Below, piece after piece: positions 1-4,724 of a DNA stretch of 10,538 nucleotides. The notes under the pieces are model-generated. The model did not search any database. It saw nothing but the letters and a program-made list of their open reading frames with translations, and was not told the origin of the DNA. Source of the stretch: an uncultured Litorivicinus sp. (lineage in GTDB: Bacteria; Pseudomonadota; Gammaproteobacteria; Pseudomonadales; Litorivicinaceae); NCBI GenBank assembly GCA_938091715.1, contig CALKMT010000162.1:1-10538 (forward strand), given 5' to 3'. How positions within the stretch are numbered: the stretch's first letter is position 1; every line of letters starts with the position of its first letter. The position numbers were made by a program, and so were the translations under genes.

Positions 1-1143
1 TGTTTTAACTTTCCACCAGAGCGATCTGGGGACCGTTGGATTTAGTGCCTTGACCGTCGGCAATAGCTTGCCGCCATATCCAAATTCCGCCATCACGACC
101 TTGCCGCGCTCGACCGTCAGGGGGCAGGAGCCATAGCCGTCGTACTGGCAGTCCCCGCTGGCGGCGCGTAGCGTATTCAGTAGGTTCTGCGCCACCACTG
201 GCGCTTGTTTGCGGACAGCCGCTGCCGTTTTTGCGTTCGGTGCGCTGATCACGTCGCCACAGCCAAAAATATTCGCAAACCGCGTATGGCGAAGGGTTGC
301 TGGATCGACATCAACCCATCCCGCCGCATTGGCCAGCGGACTGGCCTTGATGAACTCGGGCGCGACCTGAGGTGGAACCGCATGCAAGAAATCAAACGAC
401 ACCTGGGTGCGCGTCTCGTCACCGGACTCACTAGTCGAGGCAAAGGTGGCCAGCTTGGCGGGCCCATCAACGGCTACCAAGTTTGAGCCGTAGTGGCGCT
501 TGGCCCCGTAGCGATCCATGTAGCGGTTCAGCACCGGCACGAAATCGGCCACACCGAACAAGACAGGGCCGGCATTGCGGAACTGGACGTCGATTTGTTT
601 CAGACAACCCTTCTTGCGCCAGAAGTCAGCCGCCAGGTACAAAATTTTCTGCGGCGCGCCGGCACACTTAATCGGCATCGGCGGCTGGGTAAATAAAGCG
701 GTTCCCGAGTCCAACGACTGCAGGCACTCCCAGGTGTAGGGCGCCAGATCGTAACGATAGTTACAGGACACACCGTTCTGACCCAGTGTGTCGGTTAGAC
801 CGGGAATGGCTGCGTAGTCAACAACCAAGCCCGGCGCCACGACCAAACCGCGGTAATGAAGTTGCTGGCCGGAAGCCAAGGTGACTTGATTAGCCTCGGG
901 CTCAAAGGATTCAACGCGCTCTTGAATCCAGTGCGACCCCTTGGGAATAACGCTGGCCATGGGACGTGCAGTCCGCGATTGCGGCATGCAGCCGGCTCCA
1001 ACCAGAGTCCAGCCCGGTTGGTAATAATGCGTATCTGACGGATCCACCAAGGCAATGGAAAGGCTACGATCCCGCTTGTAAAGCGAAGCCGCCACCGAAA
1101 TTCCACCCGCACCTGCACCGATCACGACAACGTCGAAATTCAT
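1..1143 (-). CDS. sqr: Sulfide:quinone oxidoreductase, SQRDL (mitochondrial-like) type, 3' end outside window
   Basis: This flavoprotein family oxidises sulfide to sulfane sulfur or polysulfide and passes the electrons to membrane quinone. The frame is open from ATG at 1143 to the window edge, giving 381 residues without a stop. The N-terminus has the FAD dinucleotide motif GAGAGG (about residues 9-14). A second FAD-binding segment, NIFGCGDV, lies at about 291-298. Cys160 sits in PIKCAGAPQKI and Cys340 in YDGYGSCPL. These contexts match the two redox cysteines of human SQOR, and a further cysteine occurs in GVSCNYRYDL. The segment AAGWVDVDPATLRHTRFANIFG is also typical of this subgroup. Only the C-terminal membrane-attachment region should be missing. 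The start is supported by the FAD motif beginning within ten residues; the Shine-Dalgarno is weak (GGGA, with a wide gap to the ATG). No partner genes for sulfur oxidation are visible. A flavocytochrome c sulfide dehydrogenase flavoprotein is less likely because of the SQRDL-specific cysteine contexts. Confidence 0.88.
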   Translation of the reverse strand, partial: MNFDVVVIGAGAGGISVAASLYKRDRSLSIALVDPSDTHYYQPGWTLVGAGCMPQSRTARPMASVIPKGSHWIQERVESFEPEANQVTLASGQQLHYRGLVVAPGLVVDYAAIPGLTDTLGQNGVSCNYRYDLAPYTWECLQSLDSGTALFTQPPMPIKCAGAPQKILYLAADFWRKKGCLKQIDVQFRNAGPVLFGVADFVPVLNRYMDRYGAKRHYGSNLVAVDGPAKLATFASTSESGDETRTQVSFDFLHAVPPQVAPEFIKASPLANAAGWVDVDPATLRHTRFANIFGCGDVISAPNAKTAAAVRKQAPVVAQNLLNTLRAASGDCQYDGYGSCPLTVERGKVVMAEFGYGGKLLPTVKALNPTVPRSLWWKVKT

Positions 1144-1160
1144 CACAAAGTCCCGATAGT

Positions 1161-1198
1161 TATTTTTGGAATAACTTTATTACCAAATAGAATATCAA
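1161..1198 (-). promoter_or_regulatory. Candidate sqr promoter with overlapping interrupted palindrome (possible operator)
   Basis: Upstream of the sqr start lies an AT-rich imperfect inverted repeat. Its arms are TTTTTGGAATAA (1163-1174) and TTATTACCAAATA (1177-1189), complementary apart from one mismatch and one bulge. Read on the reverse strand, a possible -35 TTGATA (1193-1198) is followed 17 nt later by a poor -10 GTTATT inside the palindrome. A repressor bound here would block the promoter. Sulfide-responsive ArsR-type repressors of the BigR/SqrR group bind AT-rich palindromes, but assigning such a regulator is only inference, since no regulator gene is in the window. Confidence 0.35.
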
Positions 1199-1282
1199 GA
1201 CTTTTCGGAAGCGCCTACGAATTTTTTGTTGCGATCGACGAAAGTCTAGGCGGCACTCAAGAACCCGTGCAGCCCGGCGTTT

Positions 1283-1345
1283 CAGGCACCCATAAAAAAA
1301 GGCCGGCAAAGCCGACCTTTCAATAATTTTGGCGCCCAGGAGAGG
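1283..1345 (-). repeat. Displaced copy of tRNA-Leu(CAG) 3' end plus terminator (copy 1)
   Basis: These 63 bases are identical to 1425-1487 except at one position (c1333 against t1475). The second copy contains the true 3' end of tRNA-Leu(CAG), including CCA, and its terminator. This copy has only the last 13-14 bases of the tRNA acceptor/T-arm side, then unrelated sequence (1346-1424). It is therefore not a functional tRNA. The offset is exactly 142 bp. It looks like a remnant of a duplication, or a trace of an element that recombined at the tRNA 3' end. Confidence 0.85.
1294..1320 (-). terminator. Rho-independent terminator, duplicated copy
   Basis: Read on the reverse strand, AAAGGTCGGC and GCCGGCCTTT form a 10-bp stem with one G-U pair around a TTT loop, ending in a run of T residues. 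It is identical to the terminator directly behind tRNA-Leu(CAG), so transcripts from that gene meet two terminators in series. Confidence 0.8.
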
Positions 1346-1424
1346 GTGAACAGGGAATTCGAGGAGCAACGCTCCGAGCCTGTGAACGCCCGAGGCCTTC
1401 AGCCGAGGGCCGGCAGTCCGACCG
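1346..1424. other. Non-coding spacer between the two terminator copies, hairpin-rich
   Basis: I see no gene here. The stretch contains a small hairpin, GGAGC-AAC-GCTCC, near 1363-1375, enclosed by a second possible pairing ACAGG/CCTGT. It also holds a GC-rich part with several GGCC repeats. It has no recognisable similarity to the tRNA body and may be a decayed insert. A reading frame crosses it on the reverse strand but begins inside the tRNA and is not believable. Confidence 0.5.
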
Positions 1425-1487
1425 CAGGCACCCATAAAAAAAGGCCGGCAAAGCCGACCTTTCAATAATTTTGGTGCCCAGGAGAGG
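1425..1487 (-). repeat. tRNA-Leu(CAG) 3' end plus terminator (copy 2, the functional one)
   Basis: This is the partner of the 1283-1345 repeat, 62 of 63 bases identical. It covers the final bases of the working tRNA-Leu(CAG), the spacer after CCA and the full terminator hairpin. Confidence 0.85.
1436..1462 (-). terminator. Rho-independent terminator of tRNA-Leu(CAG)
   Basis: A 10-bp stem (AAAGGTCGGC/GCCGGCCTTT, one G-U pair, TTT loop) followed by a T run on the reverse strand. It begins about 10 nt after the encoded CCA of the tRNA. Confidence 0.88.
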
Positions 1488-1558
1488 ACTTGAACCTCCA
1501 CGTCCAGATGGACACTAGCACCTGAAGCTAGCGCGTCTACCAATTCCGCCACCTGGGC
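1472..1558 (-). tRNA. tRNA-Leu(CAG), decodes CUG
   Basis: This is an 87-nt class II tRNA including encoded CCA. The acceptor stem is GCCCAGG/CCUGGGC, the D-arm is of the GGUAGAC type, and the anticodon stem CUAGC/GCUAG encloses the loop UUCAGGU, giving anticodon CAG. The long variable arm GUCCAUCUGGAC is typical of leucine tRNAs, and the T-loop is GGUUCAAGUCC. It has its own promoter (1571-1599) and terminator (1436-1462), so it appears to be a single-gene transcription unit. It supplies the decoder for CUG, usually a major leucine codon in bacteria of this base composition. Confidence 0.96.
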
Positions 1559-1570
1559 AACGTGGCGCGC

Positions 1571-1599
1571 ATAATAGTGAGCTTCCTAAGACGGCGCAA
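1571..1599 (-). promoter_or_regulatory. Sigma-70 promoter of tRNA-Leu(CAG)
   Basis: On the reverse strand a -35 TTGCGC (1594-1599) and a -10 TATTAT (1571-1576, five of six matches to consensus) are separated by exactly 17 nt, upstream of the tRNA. The bases after the -10 are GCGCGCC. Such a GC-rich discriminator is typical of stable-RNA promoters under stringent control; that regulation is inferred from knowledge of the class. Confidence 0.7.
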
Positions 1600-1677
1600 G
1601 CCCTCTGAGTACGTCAGCACTAATTGTGAATAGTTTTTTTGCGGGGCAGCAATTAATCTAGCGCCGCTGTACTAGGG

Positions 1678-2250
1678 ATGATTTTGATTGTGGCTCGATT
1701 ACTGACCATTAATGCGCTGACCGGATTGGTTTATTTTCTTCTGTTCGCGGCCCAATCGACTGCCATGAACGAGAGCTATTATTGGGCTTCGCTGGTATTT
1801 CTCCCCCACGGTTGGCGACTGGTCAGTTTCTTCTTATTTCGATTTAGCGCGATTCCTGGACTGTTCTTGGGACATCTCGCGACCTGCCTGTATTTCTTTG
1901 GCCAGGCATCGGAGAACTTCTGGCTTTACGTGGCAACCTCTTTAGTCAGCGCTGTAGCACTGCCGATGTTCTACTTAATCGTCAAAGCCTCGGGCACCGA
2001 CCTGCTGGCACCACGGGATGAATACCCAGTCGTCCCCTGGACGTTTTTCGCCATGCTAGGCGTGGCCGGGACCTTGTTAAACGGAACCCTGGTTGCAATG
2101 GCGAGCGCTTGGTATCACGTTGCGCCCATCAATTGGGAGCAAGTCGGGCAATACTTGGTGGGAGATTTCGTCGGCGCCGTCTTGTTCGTCGGCGGCCTAA
2201 TCGTCTTTTTCCGTTGGCAGCGGCATCGTACGACCGGACCGGCCCAATAA
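1678..2250 (+). CDS. Small integral membrane protein, MASE1-like
   Basis: A protein of 190 residues, almost entirely hydrophobic, with about five or six membrane helices: roughly residues 2-26, 35-53, 57-75, 81-102, 121-146 and 159-179. The phrases FLPHGWRL...IPGLFLGH (41-66) and GDFVGAVLF (162-170) recall the pattern of MASE1 sensor domains (PPSG..., PGIFLG, GDALG). MASE1 normally sits in front of histidine kinase, GGDEF or EAL domains. Here the protein ends in a short basic cytoplasmic tail (RWQRHR) with no output domain. The start is uncertain: TAGGG directly abuts the ATG, so TTG 1684 or GTG 1690 would be better spaced. A run of seven T follows the stop, but I see no hairpin before it. 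The gene is solitary, pointing away from the tRNA. Function is unknown and the MASE1 link is by eye only. Confidence 0.75.
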   Translation: MILIVARLLTINALTGLVYFLLFAAQSTAMNESYYWASLVFLPHGWRLVSFFLFRFSAIPGLFLGHLATCLYFFGQASENFWLYVATSLVSAVALPMFYLIVKASGTDLLAPRDEYPVVPWTFFAMLGVAGTLLNGTLVAMASAWYHVAPINWEQVGQYLVGDFVGAVLFVGGLIVFFRWQRHRTTGPAQ

Positions 2251-2261
2251 TTTTTTTCCAC

Positions 2262-2291
2262 TAGCAATTGTCATGAGATACCCCATATAGT
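2262..2291 (+). promoter_or_regulatory. Weak candidate promoter for the gene at 2324
   Basis: A good -10 TATAGT (2286-2291, five of six) is preceded by a poor -35 TAGCAA (2262-2267) at 18 nt spacing. Transcription would begin near 2298, leaving a leader of about 25 nt. Confidence 0.3.
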
Positions 2292-2323
2292 CGAGGTAAC
2301 ACAATCGACAACGGGGTGCTCAC

Positions 2324-2632
2324 ATGGATCAGTCAATTACGCTGTCAATTCCCTCCGACTTTGATTTCAAGTCTCTGAACTTGCGGTGCGATCGCGAGAC
2401 GCTGAATATCGAGTTCGACCTCGAGCCCCTAGAGCAATTGGGCATTGATAATCCCGAGGATCTAACCGAGAACGAAGCCCTGATGATGGGCATCATTCAG
2501 TCGCTGTATGAAATGCATCTTGAGTTCGGCGGCACCCCAGACCCAACCGCCGAGGCCCTGTTCGCTTGCGCGATCGCGTCCTCTGAATTTGACGAATGGC
2601 GGCTCGCCTCGGGTCCCATGACCCTGCAGTAG
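2324..2632 (+). CDS. Small acidic hypothetical protein
   Basis: A protein of 102 residues rich in Glu, Asp and Leu, without membrane segments or a signal peptide, so probably a soluble cytoplasmic protein. I recognise no family. The N-terminal third (ITLSIPSDFDFKSLNLRCD) looks like beta strands. The middle (residues 39-70) and the end (about 74-95) look helical, with an acidic surface. A GGGGTG stretch 8-10 nt before the ATG can act as the ribosome binding site. It is followed after only 12 nt by the convergent gene ending at 2645, with no terminator in between. It could be a small adaptor or a lineage-specific protein; nothing in the neighbourhood says which. Confidence 0.7.
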   Translation: MDQSITLSIPSDFDFKSLNLRCDRETLNIEFDLEPLEQLGIDNPEDLTENEALMMGIIQSLYEMHLEFGGTPDPTAEALFACAIASSEFDEWRLASGPMTLQ

Positions 2633-2644
2633 CCCCCACCCGGT

Positions 2645-3223
2645 TTACTGGATCAAATCCCAAACGCTAGCGCCCGCAAACTCGGGCTTTGGCGTGTTGG
2701 TGGGTAATTCAAAGGGACACCGATCCGACGGGCAAATCTGGCGGCCTTGAACCCAGTATTCCGACACCGTGCCACTGGCTCGCCATCCCACTTGCCCAAT
2801 GCCATACCCGATCAATTCCGCGTCATCAAAGTTCACCGTCAAACCCGATGCCAAATAGGTATAGCGCGTGCGCTGGCGATTCTCTGAAATGGAGTAAACG
2901 TCTTCCTGGCCCAGCAACTGACGCATCGCAATCACCGAATCAAAGGGCAGTGTTGCTTCCGCGCTGTAACCCTGTGAGACATACAGATAGTCCACTCGTT
3001 GTTGGACAAATCCGACGGTCAAGAACAACTCATCCTCATTCTCCCAGGCACACCACTGAGTCGAGCCCCGTGTGGAACAACGCATTGGGGTGCCCCACTG
3101 CTGGATCACCCGCTGATAGGTATCCCCTGGACTGACGCCGGCAATACGGGTTGGAGCGACAAAAGAGTTAGCCCACCCTGACACCGGGTAAAGCGTGGTG
3201 ATGAACAACAGCAGACGAATCAT
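2645..3223 (-). CDS. Predicted secreted/periplasmic protein with four cysteines, SmpA/BamE-like pattern
   Basis: A protein of 192 residues with a signal peptide: an Arg near the N-terminus, the hydrophobic stretch LLLFITTLYPVSG, and likely cleavage after WA at residue 18. The mature part has four cysteines (49, 58, 164, 169), suggesting two disulfides in the periplasm. Residues 27-80 follow a pattern G-x-S-x-G-x-(8)-W-G-x-P, then a Trp-rich turn (TQWCAWENED) and strands ending FVQQRVDYLYV. This recalls SmpA/BamE-type small domains, which often assist envelope assembly, but the resemblance is only in pattern. No lipobox is seen. AAGGTG (3230-3235), 6 nt from the ATG, supports the start. The gene stands where rimP-nusA would usually follow the secG-tRNA-Leu unit. 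Exact function is unknown. Confidence 0.78.
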   Translation of the reverse strand: MIRLLLFITTLYPVSGWANSFVAPTRIAGVSPGDTYQRVIQQWGTPMRCSTRGSTQWCAWENEDELFLTVGFVQQRVDYLYVSQGYSAEATLPFDSVIAMRQLLGQEDVYSISENRQRTRYTYLASGLTVNFDDAELIGYGIGQVGWRASGTVSEYWVQGRQICPSDRCPFELPTNTPKPEFAGASVWDLIQ

Positions 3224-3295
3224 AGGTACACCTTGAAAGGGTTCATGACAGCCTATCCAAAATGCTCAGCGCGGACCATGCGTGGCCCGACGTCC

Positions 3296-3336
3296 TGTGT
3301 CCAACACAAAAAAAAAGGCGACCCATTGGGTCGCCT
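3296..3336. repeat. Terminator module, copy A
   Basis: The stretch TGTGTCCAACAC, nine A residues and the hairpin AGGCGACCC-ATT-GGGTCGCCT repeat the module at 3458-3496 with one base change and two extra A residues. The T run that follows the hairpin in copy B on the forward strand is missing here; GACAAACC follows instead. Copy A can therefore terminate only reverse-strand transcription. Confidence 0.82.
3308..3336 (-). terminator. Second (distal) Rho-independent terminator of the secG-tRNA-Leu unit
   Basis: A 9-bp perfect stem (AGGCGACCC/GGGTCGCCT, 3-nt loop) followed on the reverse strand by nine T residues. It is a back-up to the identical hairpin at 3476-3496. Confidence 0.78.
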
Positions 3337-3410
3337 GACAAACCACAATTAGCTCAACTACCCGGCTTAGACGATAGGCGCCGGCCATGCGCCCTCCTGG
3401 CGCAACCGGC

Positions 3411-3450
3411 GGACCCACATCCTGTGGGCCAACCCGCACAGTGCGGGTCC
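3411..3450. repeat. Nested palindromes able to form a branched (cruciform-like) structure
   Basis: The outer arms GGACCC and GGGTCC enclose two hairpins: CCCACA-TCC-TGTGGG and the perfect ACCCGCA-CAG-TGCGGGT. Outer and inner stems share a few bases, so alternative folds compete. The look is that of a REP/BIME-type extragenic element, but with only one full unit visible in the window I cannot assign a family. Confidence 0.6.
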
Positions 3451-3457
3451 AATTCCA

Positions 3458-3496
3458 TGTGCCCAACACAAAAAAAGGCGACCCATTGGGTCGCCT
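3458..3496. repeat. Terminator module, copy B
   Basis: This is the partner of copy A at 3296-3336: TGTGCCCAACAC, seven A residues and the same hairpin. It lies directly behind tRNA-Leu(GAG) and is probably the original copy. Confidence 0.82.
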
Positions 3497-3502
3497 TTTT
3501 TT
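3470..3502 (-). terminator. Bidirectional Rho-independent terminator after tRNA-Leu(GAG)
   Basis: A 9-bp perfect GC-rich stem, AGGCGACCC/GGGTCGCCT with loop ATT, is flanked by seven A on the left and seven T (from 3496) on the right, so it can act on both strands. On the reverse strand it closes the folP-glmM-tpiA-secG-tRNA transcript 6 nt after the encoded CCA. Confidence 0.9.
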
Positions 3503-3507
3503 GGTGT

Positions 3508-3594
3508 TGGTGCCGAAGGCGGGACTTGAACCCGCACGAGATAAATCTCACCACCCCCTCAAGATGGCGTGTCTACCAATTCCACCACTTCGGC
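3508..3594 (-). tRNA. leuU: tRNA-Leu(GAG), decodes CUU/CUC
   Basis: An 87-nt class II tRNA with encoded CCA. The acceptor stem is GCCGAAG/CUUCGGC. The anticodon stem CCAUC/GGUGG (one U-G pair) encloses the loop UUGAGGG, giving anticodon GAG. The long variable arm contains GAGAUUUAUCUC, and the T-arm is GCGGGUUCAAGUCCCGC. It starts 10 nt after the secG stop codon, and no promoter is evident in that gap, so it is almost certainly processed from the secG transcript. The secG-leuU link is conserved in E. coli and Pseudomonas. Confidence 0.96.
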
Positions 3595-3604
3595 TATGTT
3601 CGTT

Positions 3605-3940
3605 TTAGTTGCCCGTCGGCAAATCGCCGGTCGGTGCTGGCGCCGGAGTATCAACAGTTTCAGTCGGCGCCGCAACCGTCGGTAGGCCGATGGTCGACAC
3701 CTCTTCGGCTTTGTTTTTAGCGATCACGGCCAGAGCAAATGAAGTGACGAAAAATGCCACCGCCAACATACCTGTCGTCTTGGTCAAAAAGTTACCGCTG
3801 CCGGATGCACCGAATACTGTCTGTGAGGCTCCGCCACCAAACGAGGCGCCGGCATCTGCGCCTTTACCTTGCTGGATCAACACCAGTCCGATAATGCCAA
3901 TGGCCATCACCACGTGAACGATAATAATCGCGCTTTCCAC
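3605..3940 (-). CDS. secG: Protein translocase subunit SecG
   Basis: SecG is a small subunit of the SecYEG channel in the inner membrane and aids protein export. The 111-residue product shows the family layout. Membrane helix 1 is at about residues 3-22 (IIIVHVVMAIGIIGLVLIQQ). The conserved cytoplasmic loop follows, with GKGADAGASFGGGASQTVFGASGSGNFLTK. Helix 2 is at about 56-73, then a Pro/Ala/Thr-rich tail (82-111). The start codon is GTG, and its first base is the last base of the tpiA TAG stop (TAGTG), with GGGAG a few bases upstream inside tpiA. Translation is therefore probably coupled to tpiA. Length is normal for the family (E. coli 110). Confidence 0.95.
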   Translation of the reverse strand: MESAIIIVHVVMAIGIIGLVLIQQGKGADAGASFGGGASQTVFGASGSGNFLTKTTGMLAVAFFVTSFALAVIAKNKAEEVSTIGLPTVAAPTETVDTPAPAPTGDLPTGN

Positions 3941-4674
3941 TACTTCTTCTCCCGAAACGCCGCCACAATGGCTGCGAATTCTTGTCCATTAAGTGCCGCG
4001 CCACCCACTAAAGCCCCGTCAATATCGGGTTGCTCGGCCAGTTCGCTAGCATTGGCAGCTTTTACGCTGCCGCCGTATAAAACCAATGTCTGTTCCAGTC
4101 CACGTTCAGCCAACTGAAGGCGGATCTGCGCGTGCATTGCCTGGGCGTCCTCAGCACTTGCGGTTTTGCCAGTCCCAATCGCCCAAACCGGCTCGTAGGC
4201 CACCATAAATCGATCACCTGACTGCATCACCTGCAAAGCCGGCAGTAACTGTTGCATCACGGCATCGACATGGCGGCCTGATTCTCGCTCTTGCAACGTC
4301 TCGCCGACACACACCAGCGGAACCAATTTCGCATCAACCGCAGCCTTTGCCTTGGCGGCCACCCAGTCGCTAGATTCTTGTTGGCGAATCCTGCGCTCCG
4401 AATGCCCCACCAATACATACTGGCAACCAATATCCCGCGCTTGATCGGCACAAATATCACCCGTTGTTGCACCCGGGCCTAGATCGCTGAGGTCCTGCAG
4501 ACCCAGACCCACCTGGCTATTCGCCAAGGCCTGGCGAACAGACTGCGCATAAACCGCCGGAGGGAAAACCGCGACATCGGTGCCGTTGCACAGCTCAGCC
4601 ACATCGGACGCCAACGCAACCGCGCTGTCGTTCAGCAGATGAGTTTTCCAATTTCCGGCGACAAACGTGCTCAT
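3940..4674 (-). CDS. tpiA: Triosephosphate isomerase
   Basis: TpiA interconverts dihydroxyacetone phosphate and glyceraldehyde-3-phosphate in glycolysis and gluconeogenesis, in the cytoplasm. The 244-residue protein has the expected catalytic residues: Asn8 and Lys10 in AGNWKT, His91 in VGHSERR and Glu161 in AYEPVWAIGTGK. The mobile loop 6 (WAIGTGK) is intact, and the phosphate-binding YGGSVK is at 200-205. The segment before His91 reads GATTGDICADQ where most homologues have a TGE motif; Asp for Glu is a mild deviation. The start ATG fits the family N-terminus; only a weak GAG lies before it. It stands between glmM and secG, as in Pseudomonas. The 50-nt gap behind glmM has no clear terminator, so co-transcription is likely. 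Confidence 0.96.
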   Translation of the reverse strand: MSTFVAGNWKTHLLNDSAVALASDVAELCNGTDVAVFPPAVYAQSVRQALANSQVGLGLQDLSDLGPGATTGDICADQARDIGCQYVLVGHSERRIRQQESSDWVAAKAKAAVDAKLVPLVCVGETLQERESGRHVDAVMQQLLPALQVMQSGDRFMVAYEPVWAIGTGKTASAEDAQAMHAQIRLQLAERGLEQTLVLYGGSVKAANASELAEQPDIDGALVGGAALNGQEFAAIVAAFREKK

Positions 4675-4724
4675 AAATCACTCAAAATCAAGGACGCGGA
4701 GACTATCACCCCGCCTAACCCGAT

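Larger units (their letters stand above)
3240..3507. other. Non-coding palindrome-rich region downstream of tRNA-Leu(GAG)
   Basis: I find no believable gene in this stretch. It contains two copies of a terminator module (3296-3336 and 3458-3496). Between them is a chain of palindromes: GCGCC/GGCGC around 3390-3404, CCCACA/TGTGGG (3414-3428), and a perfect ACCCGCA/TGCGGGT (3432-3448). The last two are enclosed by GGACCC/GGGTCC (3411-3450), so the block could fold as a branched structure. Short reading frames across it on both strands are repeat artefacts. Confidence 0.7.

Noticed and set aside
795..1118. Reverse-strand reading frame of 107 codons within sqr
   Set aside because: It overlaps the sqr coding region in another frame; sqr has FAD motifs and conserved cysteines in the correct frame.
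1283..1487. CRISPR array
   Set aside because: There are only two copies, the repeat is 63 bp and contains a terminator, and no cas genes are nearby.
1160..1552. Reverse-strand reading frame of 130 codons starting MAELVDALASG
   Set aside because: Its first third is translated tRNA-Leu(CAG) and the rest is the duplicated terminator and spacer. This is a well-known false annotation over leucine tRNAs.
3343..3375. Possible tRNA fragment (TTAGCTCAACT resembles a D-arm)
   Set aside because: No T-arm, acceptor stem or anticodon arm follows at the right spacing on either strand.
3262..3720. Forward reading frame of 152 codons across the repeats, tRNA-Leu(GAG) and the secG end
   Set aside because: It reads through terminators and a tRNA on the opposite strand, with no start signal or family resemblance.
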